A stretch of DNA of 34,982 bases from Pinguiococcus pyrenoidosus (GCA_019677205.1 JAAMXY010000094.1:1-34982); one strand, 5' to 3'. Counted from the stretch's first letter, positions 19,557 to 29,263 are shown. Program-made: numbers and translations. Notes: generated by a model from the letters alone, not told the origin.

Positions 19557-21203
19557 TCAGATACTTGTCGCGGGCTTAAAGATGTTCAAAGCGTCCTCCG
19601 ACGTACTCAGGATCGTCCCAGGAATCTGCGGATGGAAGTGCAGCTCCTTGATCAAGTGCTGCCCCTGGTGGATGAAGAGCAGCTGCGGAGGGAGCTGCCG
19701 CACCGAGTCTGAGACCCGGGGAGCTCGCGACGCCTCGCGGGCCTCCTCGTCTTCCTCTACGCTGAGATCCCAGATGCTCAGTTGATCGTCGTCTGACGAC
19801 ACTGCCAGCACGGACTCATCCGTGGGATGCCACTCGACGGACGTGATCGGCCTCGTGTGGTAGGTGTAGTGGGCAATGGGTCGTGGGCTGTTCTGGATGT
19901 GCCGCAGGTCCCAAATCTTCATGCCGCCATCGTCGGCACCCGACGCGAGGAGGAAGCTCATGTTGGTGTTCCAAGAGATGACATTCACGTCTGTATCAGG
20001 ATGCGCCGTCGCCGTGATCATGGGGCCCCTCGATCGCGTGTCCCATATTCGCACGGTGCCGTCGCATGAACAGCTCGCGAAGACCGTTTTCTCCTTGGGG
20101 CTGAACTGGATGTCTTCCACAGCTCCCGTATGCCCTGCAAAGATGCCAACCATGCATCTGAGCCTTTCCACGCCACACCGTCGTCAGGGAACTGTGGAAG
20201 CGCGGGAAAGTTGCTCACCTCGCATCGCGCCCATCGCGTGCCACGCAGCTCCCTCCCGTGCCACATGCACATGGATGGTGTTTGAGTTATCCCCCGTGGC
20301 GAACTGTGCCTCGACCACTGGCGACCAGTCCAACGCGAATCCTTCGCTCCTGTGTCCATTGAAGGTGTAGACTGGCTTCTGCTCCTGCCGGGGGAGGCCG
20401 CTCTCATCGAAGCTTCGCAAAGCGTTGGAGACGTCGTACACGTGCACGTTGCACGTGTCCGCCATCGTCGCGACCATGTGCGGCCGCTGCGGCATACTGC
20501 GAAGGCGGTTGACGCCGCCGCGGTGGCGCACCGAGCGCTGGTCCATGATGGGGTCGTCATCGAGATGGTCGTCTTCATCAGACTCCGCGTCGCTGTCCTC
20601 GTTCTGCTGCGTTCTGTGCATCTCGGCAAGCTTGAGCAGCGTGATCTCGTTGTCCTGCGCCCTTGCTGCCTGCGAGCCAAGCGCCAGGTACATCGTGTGC
20701 GGGAAGCGAGACCGGCGATCCCCCAAGTGATCCCGAAGCACATCGAAGCTCAACGCCGGCCACTCGGGCAGCACGGCGTGGTACATCACGTAGGCACTGG
20801 GGTCCATCACCAGCTCCTCTCCTTCGCCCAGGTTCATCCCCGGTACCCAGAGATGCCTGGGAGCCTCCTCGGCGGCCTCCTCCATGGCCTCTAGCTCCTG
20901 AGCCCTCCGGATGTCCTCCAGAGCCTCGTTCTCCGTGGCTTCCTCGACGCCTTCTGCCGCCCCCTCGGCCTCNNNNNNNNNNNNNNNNNNNNNNNNNNNN
21001 NNNNNNNNNNNNNNNNNNNNNNNNNNNNNNNNNNNNNNNNNNNNNNNNTCGTCGATCTCGTCGCCAAAGGGGTCCTCAAACACCAAGGAAGGGCCGGAGT
21101 CGTCGTCAGCCCGCTGCTGCTGGCCTCTCCCTCGGCGCCGCTTGCCGTCGGAGCCTCCCGAGCTGGCCACCGGCCTTCTAGGGACTCGACGCTTCACTGG
21201 CAT
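19557..21203 (-). CDS. GRWD1: GRWD1/RRB1 WD40 ribosome-assembly protein (contains assembly gap)
   Basis: Two exons, 21203-20219 and 20134-19557, join across an 84-base GT-AG intron to about 520 residues, some unknown. The true start is MPVKRRVPRRPV; no ATG precedes it in frame. The N-terminus is basic, then Gly/Arg-rich, then acidic, and the acidic part is cut by a run of Ns. The family's N-terminal block follows: MDPSAYVMYHAVLPEWPALS. WD40 repeats include MVATMADTCNVHVYD, FASCSCDGTVRIWDTRS, LASGADDGGMKIWDLR and AVSSDDDQLSIWDLS, and the C-terminal PPQLLFIHQGQ..IKELHFHPQ is diagnostic. Yeast Rrb1 is the chaperone of ribosomal protein uL3 in 60S assembly; human GRWD1 also binds histones. Splicing gives AMRGHTGAVEDIQFSP, matching the family. 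Confidence 0.94.
20973..21048. other. assembly gap (76 Ns) in GRWD1
   Basis: A run of 76 unknown bases lies inside the first coding exon of GRWD1, between FGDEID and EAEGAAEGVEE. The real length and frame are unknown. The family has an acidic low-complexity segment here, so a hard-to-assemble Asp/Glu repeat is likely. Confidence 0.95.
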
Positions 21204-21418
21204 GCTCAAGTGGTGCTGGAGAACCTAAAGAACAGCTCGGAAACTGGCTTGGAAAAGTCGCGGAAAACAGACCTTCGCTAAAATGGAATTGAAAACCGTA
21301 GGTCAGTGACTAAGGGTAGAAGTGATCGAATTGATGCTCCTTTGGATCAGTCAATGAATATTATGTAATCAGTAGAACAATTTCGAGCCAACTTTTTTTT
21401 CCAAACCAAAATTGAGGG

Positions 21419-21426
21419 TTTCCCGC
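21419..21426 (+). promoter_or_regulatory. E2F-like site TTTCCCGC in the GRWD1/dCTPase divergent promoter
   Basis: TTTCCCGCC lies 64 bases upstream of the first possible start of the dCTPase-like gene, on the same strand. It is just after a T-run and AT-rich stretch (about 21340-21415). Nucleotide-metabolism genes are common E2F targets in animals and plants. Motif match only. Confidence 0.4.
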
Positions 21427-21489
21427 CTTCACCCCGTTTGAAGCGCTCGACGGCCTTGGGAGGCCTAAACAGAGCGCAACTTGCAGCAT

Positions 21490-22266
21490 ATGCTGAGTTG
21501 CCTGGTCATAGCTCTGGTCATCATGTCTCAGTCCTCAGCTGCAACCGATTCGGAGACCACCGTGGTCTGCACGCCCGTGGTGAAGCGTACGCGAGGCGGC
21601 AACGAGCCGGAACCCGCGACCGAAAGGCTGCTCACCAAGAGACCGCGGAATCAGTGGAAGCGCGAGGTCAGCCTAGAGGACCTGCGCGGAGCTATGGCCT
21701 CTTTCGCGCAAGAACGAGACTGGGACCAGTTCCACACACCGCGCAATATCATGCTGGCGCTCGTTGGCGAGGTCGGGGAGCTCGCGGAGCTTTTCCAGTG
21801 GGCGGGAGACGCGAAGTGCGACGTGGGTCTTCCCAGCTGGGAAGACAAGGAGCGAGTCCACCTCGGAGAAGAGCTGAGCGACGTCCTGCTGTATCTCGTG
21901 CGCCTCGCGGATCGCTGTGACATCGACTTGCCCGCCGCAGTGCTGCGCAAGATGGAGAAGAACAAGGCCAAGTACCCGGCGAGCAAAGTGCGCGGGAGCT
22001 CGCGGAAGTACAATCAGTACCAGAGTGAAAAGGTCTGGGAGGAACTGTCCTGCGAGGAGGTCGTCCAGGCCGCGTCTCTCGTCGGCTTGCCCAAGCTGGA
22101 GCACCAAGCGGCCGAGGAGGCAGACCGGAAGGAGGAGCTGCTGGGGTATTTGACCACCACCAAGGATATGGACAGATCGACGGCGAGGGCCATGCTAGTG
22201 CGCGTAGCCAATACGCTTGCAAAACTGAAGCGAGATGTAGATGTCGCCAAGTGCTCCGAGCAGTGA
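21490..22266 (+). CDS. DCTPP1: dCTP pyrophosphatase-like MazG-fold enzyme with C-terminal extension
   Basis: A 258-residue, single-exon protein if started at ATG 21490; ATG 21523 (MSQSSAATDSE) would give 247 residues and drops a short hydrophobic N-terminus. The MazG-like domain spans about 62-180. It carries the paired metal-binding motifs E94xxE97 (GEVGELAELFQWAGD) and E128xxD131 (EELSDVLLYLVRLADRCDID), and then KMEKNKAKYPASKVRGSSRKY, which matches the dCTPase/DCTPP1 ending. Such enzymes hydrolyse dCTP and modified dCTPs to the monophosphate and pyrophosphate, cleaning the nucleotide pool. The last 80 or so residues (EELSCEEVVQAASLVGLPK, EELLGYLTTTKDMDRSTAR) are an unrecognised helical extension absent from the compact family members. 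Known enzymes are about 110-170 residues. Substrate choice is inferred from the family. Confidence 0.9.
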   Translation: MLSCLVIALVIMSQSSAATDSETTVVCTPVVKRTRGGNEPEPATERLLTKRPRNQWKREVSLEDLRGAMASFAQERDWDQFHTPRNIMLALVGEVGELAELFQWAGDAKCDVGLPSWEDKERVHLGEELSDVLLYLVRLADRCDIDLPAAVLRKMEKNKAKYPASKVRGSSRKYNQYQSEKVWEELSCEEVVQAASLVGLPKLEHQAAEEADRKEELLGYLTTTKDMDRSTARAMLVRVANTLAKLKRDVDVAKCSEQ

Positions 22267-22370
22267 GGTCGTAGAGGAGTACCGAGTGATGTCCTGAACA
22301 AACAGCAAGCACCGAGGTCGAGAGAGAACGACTGGCGTTTGTTGCTTCTGCCGTGCCTCCAAGAAGCTCA

Positions 22371-22396
22371 TCCACACCCATCCACACCCACCCACA
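22371..22396 (+). repeat. TCCACACCCA short tandem repeat
   Basis: Two and a half copies of the 10-base unit TCCACACCCA lie about 105 bases after the dCTPase stop codon, in the convergent gap. Probably untranslated. No role is apparent. Confidence 0.7.
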
Positions 22397-22436
22397 CGAT
22401 TCTCATCATTCATGGCTTTCGCGAGGCGCGTCTCCT

Positions 22437-24428
22437 CTACTCGAGATCAGAGAAATCAGAGTCGGAGGCCATCTCATGCCTGGTCGTGCCCTCCCGCCGA
22501 GGGTTGCTCTCTGTTCGTCGGTCAAAGCCTGCCGTCCTGGACCGAAAGCTACTGGTCTTCGGCAAGGCAGCGCTTGACCTGTCCGTCCGGCTCGCGTGCT
22601 CTGGGGAAGGGAGCGCCTCTTCTGCTCGTCGCAAAAATGAAGCAGCCGGTCGGGGAATCGTGCGGTCTTCAGGTCGAGACGGGCCGCTATCCTCCTGGTC
22701 GCTCAGATCACTGAGATCGCTGCCAAGTCTTTCTTCTTCTTCTTCTGCTTCTCCTTCTTCTTCCTCTTCCTCCTCTTCCACAAGCTGCCTTGGCCGCGCT
22801 CTCCGGTCCGTAGAACCTCCGTGGGTGGAGCCCCGCAGCTCACGCTGCTGCCGCATCCCGCCAGTCGCGCGTAGTGGGAAGAACTGCCCTTTCCCGCTTT
22901 GCGAGGGTTTTGCGTATCCTGAAGACGAAGGATTGGAGAAGCTGTCCAGGTCCTCCACCTCCAAGTCCGCTGCAGAGCTTGGCGACGGCCGCGTCAGGCC
23001 GATTCTCGCCTCGAGATCCTCTCTCGGAGAAGGCCTTCCTACGCCGTCCCTTGCCTGAGGCACGTCGTCATCGTCCAAGTCGAGATCGGACAGCTCGTCG
23101 ATCGCGCTTTGGTTCTCTGGCGGGCGAGGTTTCTCGGCAGCTGCAGTGCTCGCATGCTGTCTCACTGGAGGAGAATATGAATCTTCTTCCAGATCCGACA
23201 GATCCTCCTCGCAGGCTACCGACGTCGCCGGCGGCGCGGAACCCCTCCTCGAGGATCCGCTACGCGAGTGGGAAGGCTGCATGAATGCATCTTGTGCATT
23301 CAACGAACGCGACGCGTCTCCCACGCCAGCGCCAGGGCCACCCATACTGGCACTTTGGTATGTACTTGGAGAGTCGCTCGACTCCGCTGCTCCGTATTCC
23401 ATCGGTGTACCAGAAGGGGAGGCCTCCGGAGCGATGTCGTCGCGTTCGTGAGGGGTCGGACTGTCGAGATCCGACAGGTCGCTGTCTCCATACGCGTTGA
23501 CGTCGACTTGCCGACCGGCTCCTTGACCGTAGGTTGGAGCCGGGGACGACGCATGGTCGAAAGGCTGGTCTGCATCCATGAGCGGTAGATCATCGAAGTG
23601 CATGTCCTCCAGCTGATCGTACTCATCTATCTCGTCATCATCGTCACTCGCATCCTGCGACAGATCAATGACTTCCACGGCAGGCGCCTTCTTCCTGCGC
23701 TTTGCGCCCGCCGCGGAGGCTGGCTTTCTCCTGCCTTTCCGCGGCGAGAGGGGAACGGACCCCCGCGCCATCTTGGACAGCTCGGTCGGGCTCGAGCCCT
23801 TCCTCTTGCGTCTGAGGGTCGACGGCGGGGACGTTTCTGCACTCGTGGGCGTGATCCGAATCGGAAGGGTCTTGGCGCGGAACTCGCGGTCGACGGTGCG
23901 GCTTTGACCGGCGGCCTCGAAGACCACGACCTGATCCGCTGCACGAACACCGCCCACTACGCCCTCGGAGCTCCCAAAGCCTGTCGCCATGCGGTTCCGC
24001 TTGTGCTTCTCCTTCTCCCAGACCCAGTCGGGGCCGATGGGGCGCTTTGCCTTCTTCTTCCCTCGTTCCTTGGACGACAGAAAGGCGCCCAGCACATCTC
24101 TGGGCTTGCCTCGATCCTTCTTGGCGCCGCCGACGACGGCCGTTTTGGAGGTCGCGGCCTTCTTGGCGCTCGTAATCTTCTCAAGGCTGCTCTTGCTCGC
24201 CGCAGCTGCACTCGTAGTCTGCCGCGTCTTCTTTGCCTGCGCCTCCGCACGCGGAGTCTTCGAAGCTGTCTTGAGAGCCACTGAGCTCAGGACCTTCCTG
24301 CGGGGTCTGGAGCTGTTCTCCTTCGCTTTCGTCGGCGCCTTTTCCTTCGGCGTCTTCTTAGCCTCTGCAGAGCGCCGACTGGTGCTTGGAGAGCCCTTGG
24401 CCGGCGCTGGCTCGGCGCGTCTCTTCAT
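22437..24428 (-). CDS. disordered nuclear protein with repeated LSDL motifs and a SUMO-interacting-like motif
   Basis: A single-exon, 663-residue protein from the first ATG of its frame (MKRRAEPAPAKG). I recognise no family. Residues 1-130 are Lys/Ala-rich and histone-H1-like. A short ordered-looking segment follows (VLGAFLSSKERGKKKAKR, then GPDWVWEKEKHKRNRMATGF). The sequence VEVIDLSQDASDDDD near residue 260 matches a SUMO-interacting motif with an acidic flank. The rest is Ser/Pro/Asp-rich. The acidic motif LSDL recurs: DSDLSDLD, EEDLSDLEED, DELSDLDLDD, GSDLSDLSD, and a last copy SDSDFSDLE at the very C-terminus. A poly-Glu run sits near residue 570. Composition and basic clusters suggest a nuclear, chromatin-associated scaffold; this is inference. 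The opposite gene lies 170 bases beyond its stop. Confidence 0.75.
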   Translation of the reverse strand: MKRRAEPAPAKGSPSTSRRSAEAKKTPKEKAPTKAKENSSRPRRKVLSSVALKTASKTPRAEAQAKKTRQTTSAAAASKSSLEKITSAKKAATSKTAVVGGAKKDRGKPRDVLGAFLSSKERGKKKAKRPIGPDWVWEKEKHKRNRMATGFGSSEGVVGGVRAADQVVVFEAAGQSRTVDREFRAKTLPIRITPTSAETSPPSTLRRKRKGSSPTELSKMARGSVPLSPRKGRRKPASAAGAKRRKKAPAVEVIDLSQDASDDDDEIDEYDQLEDMHFDDLPLMDADQPFDHASSPAPTYGQGAGRQVDVNAYGDSDLSDLDSPTPHERDDIAPEASPSGTPMEYGAAESSDSPSTYQSASMGGPGAGVGDASRSLNAQDAFMQPSHSRSGSSRRGSAPPATSVACEEDLSDLEEDSYSPPVRQHASTAAAEKPRPPENQSAIDELSDLDLDDDDVPQARDGVGRPSPREDLEARIGLTRPSPSSAADLEVEDLDSFSNPSSSGYAKPSQSGKGQFFPLRATGGMRQQRELRGSTHGGSTDRRARPRQLVEEEEEEEEGEAEEEEERLGSDLSDLSDQEDSGPSRPEDRTIPRPAASFLRRAEEALPSPEHASRTDRSSAALPKTSSFRSRTAGFDRRTESNPRREGTTRHEMASDSDFSDLE

Positions 24429-24945
24429 CCCTTCGCTCTTCGGATTCGATCGCCGTGCCAAAAAGTCACATGTTCCACGAGTCCAGGGATATCTTAACTT
24501 GACACTCTAAAGAGGCGCGAGAGCAGCGTAGTGAATGGTGGTGGAGAACTGCGCTTGGTCCTCTTCGTGAGCCACCCAAAGAGCAGAGAGGCGCGGAGGG
24601 GCGATTCTTCGCTCGGAGCATGCATCGAATACGCGCCCGCATGTCCTGCGCTTCCACTTGTGGTTTTGTGAGGTGCGGAAGTATTTTAAAAATGGTGTTG
24701 AACCGATCCGGGCCAAACAATACGCTTGAGTGCCGAACGGTCATCCACAACTTCTCAGAATAAATAATTTTAATTTTAATTTACGCACATTTATAGTTTG
24801 TTCCGCCATTTTCTTGACCAAGCGGCATTTTAAAAATGTACTTCACGAGGGGCGGATTTCCCGCCAAAATCTTTGGGACTTCGATCTCCGGATTTTCCCG
24901 CCATTTCGACCTCAGTGGCGTACCTTGTGCCTTGTACAGGTCCTC
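24429..24945. promoter_or_regulatory. divergent promoter region with AT-rich core
   Basis: This 517-base region separates the disordered-protein gene and the KH-protein gene. Bases 24757-24840 are AT-rich (AATAAATAATTTTAATTTTA). Two E2F-like sites follow at 24857 and 24894. A CAG at 24937-24939 just before the KH start could be a splice acceptor for a leader exon. No gene seen. Confidence 0.55.
24857..24901 (+). promoter_or_regulatory. two E2F-like sites TTTCCCGCC
   Basis: TTTCCCGC occurs at 24857-24864 and again at 24894-24901, 37 bases apart and in the same orientation, each followed by another C. Both lie within 90 bases of the KH-protein start codon. Motif match only. Confidence 0.45.
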
Positions 24946-26706
24946 ATGATCCAGCCGGAACTGGTGCAGGCCTTGCTGGCGCAGGCTCAGCAGCAAAGCT
25001 CGTTGTCCGGCCTGGTTTCTCCACCAGTCGCAAGCTTAAACCTAAGTGCAACGGCGCCCAGTGGCGTTCTCGGCAACCTGTCGCCGTCTCTGTCGATCGG
25101 CAGTGGCGTCACAAATGCAGGCGGCTCGGCGCCCGTGATCTCCGTGCTGTTTCTCGTGCCCAACGCCAACGGAGTGGTCGGGAGTATCTTGGGCAGAGGA
25201 GGCAGTCACATCAAGCAGCTCCAGGCGTCGTCCAACACCAAGTTCTGGATGGAAGATGGGCCTCGGGGATCTGGCCCCTATCGCATCGCCTGCGTCACGG
25301 GCACGCTGCCCGATTGCACGCGCTGCGTGGGGGGGATTCTGGAGCGCATCGAGCAGGCGAGCAGCTACGACCCGACCAACGGTGGCGACAAGCTGGAACT
25401 GCTGGTCCCTAGCCATCTGCAGATGCGCATGATCGGCCCCAAAGGCGCCACGGTCAAGTAAGTTCCAGAGGCTGACGAGCAGGGGAACCAGATTGAAGTG
25501 GAGGGGCACGGAACCGGGGCAGCACCAGGCAAGCACAGCGCAAGTCACCACGTCTTTCCACACCAGATCCTTCCGCGCCGAGAGCGGCGCTCACATCCAC
25601 ATTCACACCGACAATGAGGACAATCCGCTTCTGAGCATTGATGCACGGCAGGTGACCGTGGCGGGGTCAGTCACTGCCCGTCTGCAGGTATCTAGCTCTT
25701 CACGCAAGCGAGCCAAAGAGCGACGCCGCCACCAAATGCTTGCCAGCTTGCCTCTCCGTCGCTCCCCACAATCCTATTCTCTGTGAGAGGCTTCTTTCCT
25801 TGCTTTTTCATCCGTATCAGAAGAGACGTCCACCACCGTTCACGAAACGCCAATGTAGACCAGATCAAAGATCCAAAAGGATCGGTGCGAAGGCCTGCTG
25901 GAACGAGATTTCGAGCTTCTAATCGCGAAACAACCGTCGTAGGGCCTCGTGGCAATCTGGAGCTTCATCCTGAAGCAGACGGACATCCCAGAGGAGTGGC
26001 TGGGCGGCAACCTTCGCAAGATGGTGTCGACGGGGGCGCGCGCGACCATGAGATACGGCTCTCAACCTGACGTGGCTTCACCAAACAGCAATGAGCCGAG
26101 GAAGCGGCCCCGGTACAGCTCCTATTCATCATCGGAGCCGTCGCTGCAGCCGAACATGTTCATGGTCGGCGATCTCGGGCTTCCACGGAGTCTTCTGGAG
26201 CTGCCGCCTACGAACCTTGTGAATGTGGTGTACTACTCGGGGTCAGTATCCGTGGCCGTCGCATTCGGCATAGGCCTTTGCTCGAGCATCACCTCACGGG
26301 AACCAACAACGCTTCCTCTAGGGAGAAACCGCAGATCTGCGAGGTTCCCGCTTGGCTGGTCCAAGGCCACGGGCGCGGGAGCAACCCCCCAACCGCGGAG
26401 GATGCCACTTCCATGCTGCAAGAAGATCGCTTAGGAGTGGCTGCGGTGCCAGGTTTGCATCCGCGTCCAGGACGCGATCAAGCGGCAGCTCAAGGCCAAG
26501 GCCCGGCACCGGACCCATCGCCCTCGGCAGCGGATCCGTCCACCTCCGTTGAGAGTTCCGCGCTCGCGACGCCAGCCGACTCGACTTTGGCCGAGGTGTC
26601 TCCATCTGGAACGACCAGCACGGCCTCCGTTACTTCAGATGGCGCGGCTGTCGGCAATGGTTCAGAAGCACCGGCCTCGCAGGCCACAAATCCGTCAGCG
26701 ACGTAG
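24946..26706 (+). CDS. two-KH-domain RNA-binding protein (PCBP/hnRNP K/NOVA type)
   Basis: Exons 24946-25457, 25567-25687, 25943-26241 and 26322-26706 join in phase to 438 residues. Introns are 109, 255 and 80 bases, all GT-AG. I start it at MIQPELVQALLAQAQQQ; the open frame further upstream is AT-rich and has no ATG. KH1 (about 62-140) reads SVLFLVPNANGVVGSILGRG, with the RNA-binding GRGG loop. KH2 starts at LELLVPSHLQMRMIGPKGAT with loop GPKG; the first intron cuts it right after this loop, and exon 2 continues SFRAESGAHIHIHTD. A helix follows (WSFILKQTDIPEEWL), then a basic Ser-rich part (RKRPRYSSYSSSEPSL) and a long Ala/Ser/Thr/Pro tail. Such proteins bind C- or pyrimidine-rich single-stranded RNA to control splicing, stability or translation. 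The specific target is unknown. No third KH domain is seen. Confidence 0.85.
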
Positions 26707-27048
26707 GCTGAGGCATGTTTGATTGGAGAAGATGCGAGACTTTTGCTGGACGGGAGCATCACAGACGAAGGAAAGGAGCCAGAGACTGATGACGTGTGAG
26801 AATCACGGCAATGCTGATCACAACGGTGGATTCCTTCTTGCTTTGTTCTCGTTGGCGTCCAGGATTCGTACACGCAAAACAGTAGTGCAACTCGCTTCTA
26901 CAAAGGTCAGGTAGCCTCACCGAGCGCTTGAACAGACCGTGCTCTCCGGCCTTTGAAATGCTCGAGTGATCTGCAGGCAGAAACTGCTCTAATGCAAGCT
27001 GTGGGCTTCCCGCACGAGCTCCGAAAGGTAAGGCGACTCGACTTCTAT
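26707..27048. other. convergent intergenic region
   Basis: These 342 bases lie between the stop codons of the KH-protein and 5'-nucleotidase genes. I see no gene, repeat or clear structural element. Confidence 0.6.
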
Positions 27049-29132
27049 CTACGAGGCCGCCCCCAGGTTTCGCACGCGGCCTTCCACCACCGGGTTGATT
27101 ACGTACATCATGCCCTTGTCGTGGAGCTCCTTGATCTCTTGGGGCTTGGCGCCACGTCCAACATGCGCTGGGTCATCGAGCTTCACGTGGATGGAGTGCA
27201 GGAAGGCCTCGCAGCAGAGGATGTGGTCTTCGGCCGCCCCCGGGTTGACTTCCTTCTGGCTGCGCATTTTACGCAGAGCTCTGCGGAAGAAGCGACCAAG
27301 TCGTCTGTGGTGCTCCTCGTTGATCGCATTGAGTAGGACAAAATGGCTGCGCAGCATCGTGAGCAGCGGCGGGATGTTCTCTGCCTTGGTCAGCGTGGGC
27401 GTCCCCTCGAAACACCCGAAGCCGTCGTGGCCGCCGTGAATGTACTCCTTGATGACCACCTTATAGACCTTGTTGGCATCCAAGAGGTCTCCGTCTTCAA
27501 AGCCGGCACTGGACGAGCCTCCGATCCGCACCGAGTCTTTTCCCACCCGCTGGCCCGGCGGAGCGGTGGGATCGAAGGCAAAGCTGATGCCAGACACCTG
27601 CAGGAAGCGCCCCTCGAGCTTGGGGTACGCGCTGACGGAGTTCTCCAACGCTGCGTGCACTTGGTCCCCAGTCAAGGCGACCACGACGATCTCATCGACG
27701 ATGGGCAGAATGCGCATGAGGTCGCCGTTGGTCAGGATGCCGGCGGGATGAATCATATCGCTCCGGAGATTGCCGCTGTTCAGCAGCGCAATGTCAGCGT
27801 CCGTGGATGCGCGGAGGATGTCGGCGACGAAGTTGCCCAGGTTCGTCTCCTCGGTTCGAATCTTGGAGAAGCGCCCCTCGAGATCCACCACGGAGCCCCC
27901 GATCTCCTTGTCGAGCTCCTTCTTGACCTTCTCGTAGTACATGTCGACCACCTCCTTGCATTCGGTATCCTCCTCGATGCTGCCGGTGATCTCACACTTC
28001 TCCATGGACAGGAGATCAAGCTTGTAGGGCTGCTTCGGGTCTCTGATCTCGTCCGGCTCCCTTGCCACCGGCTTGACCTTGATGATGGTGGCAGTGCGGA
28101 AGTCCGTGCCGGACTTCACGACCGTCGTCCCCGTGATCTTGCTGTCGAACGTCACGTAGTGATGGTCGTGGCCGCCGAGGATGAGGTCGATCTCCGGAAC
28201 TTCGTCGGCGAGGCGTTGGTCGTTGGGCACGCGCATGTGCGTGAGCGCGATGACGATGTCGCATCCCTCTTCGTTCTTCAGCTTGTTCGCCCAACTGCGG
28301 CCCGCCTCGATGAAATCCGTGTAGTCCAGAGAGGCCGGGTCCACCGACCCGAGCGTCGTGATCCAATCGTCTTCCACGATGCCGATGAAGCCGATTCGCG
28401 CGCCTTTCTTCTCAAGGATGAGGTGGTCGGGGCATCCGCCCATGGGCTTCTTGGTCGCCCGGTCGTCGCAGTTGGAGCACAGCCAGGGAAAGTTGGTCTT
28501 GCCCACCAAGTCCTGCATGACGTCCATGCCGAAGTCGAAGTCATGGTTGCCGACGCAGGCGACGTCGATGCCGAAGAGGTTCAGCACCGGCGGCATCTGC
28601 TCTCCCTCGGTGAACGTGGACACCGTGCTGGGCGAGAAGGCGTCCCCCGAGAACAGCACCAACGGGTCCACCCCCGTGGCTCTCACGCTCTTGATGAAGC
28701 TCGTGAAGCGCGCCGCGCCGCCCACTGGCTCGCGGGCGCCAGCCTGGATGTTGTACACGTCGTTGAAGTGGACGATGGTGATCTCCTCAAACTGCCGCTG
28801 GGCTCCCAGGCCTCTGGGCAGCTGGCTCGCTGGCTCGTTCCCAGCGAGGTCAATGCCGAAGGCCTCGCTGTCTACCACCACTTGCATCAGGTCCTCCTCG
28901 GAAAGCAGGTCGCTTGCAACCGCCTTCTCCCCCACTTCCTTGAGCAGCTGCAACAGCTGCTGCAGCTCCTGCTGCTCGGCCTCGACAGCGCGGAGCTTGT
29001 CATCCAGCTGACTCTCCAGTGCATTGAGCAGCGCCAATTCAACGTCTTGGGGCTGCTCCGTCAGCACCTAGCGAGAGCGAGCGAGAGAGATAGATCGAAA
29101 AATAGATAGATAGAAAGTATATGTTTGTGTGT

Positions 29133-29164
<32 letters not shown>

Positions 29165-29263
29165 TCAGTCGTTGTTGATGGATCAATTCTGCGTTGCAGC
29201 ACCTACCGTGGACACAAGGCCGTCGAAGCAGCTGGCGAGCTGCTCTCCGGGAAAGGGCGCCAT
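27049..29263 (-). CDS. cytosolic 5'-nucleotidase/UshA-family metallophosphatase
   Basis: Exons 29263-29207 and 29067-27049 join in phase over a 139-base intron to 691 residues, starting MAPFPGEQLASCFDGLVST. Residues 20-85 form a helical, coiled-coil-like N-terminal region (LLNALESQLDDKLRAVEAEQ). The metallophosphatase domain follows with all metal ligand motifs: IVHFNDVYNI (about 118), LFSGDAFSPS, CVGNHDFDFG, ALTHMR and LGGHDHHY. The 5'-nucleotidase C-terminal domain has GNFVADILRASTDADIALLN and then NSGNLRSD. The family hydrolyses nucleoside monophosphates, UDP-sugars or related phosphoesters; mannosylglucosyl-phosphoglycerate phosphatase is a close relative. The substrate cannot be told from sequence. 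There is no signal peptide or membrane anchor, unlike secreted UshA or CD73, so it is probably cytosolic. A C-terminal Arg-rich helical tail of about 100 residues is extra. Confidence 0.9.
29071..29164 (-). repeat. simple-repeat intron (GA and GATA units)
   Basis: The intron of the 5'-nucleotidase gene consists largely of GAGC/GAGA, GATA and then uninterrupted GA repeats (29141-29164, plus strand). On the transcribed strand this is a long pyrimidine tract leading to the acceptor CTCGCTAG. Confidence 0.85.

Noticed and set aside
19996-20178. Start codon of a separate WD40 gene at the second GRWD1 exon
   Set aside because: The MERLRC start lies in intron sequence. Joining 20219 to 20134 gives an uninterrupted GRWD1 protein.
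27343-29109. Plus-strand open frame of 588 codons opposite the 5'-nucleotidase
   Set aside because: It is antisense to a gene with all catalytic motifs intact and shows no family features of its own. The same applies to long mirrors at 6459-7679, 9841-11085, 12713-13738 and 15759-16904.
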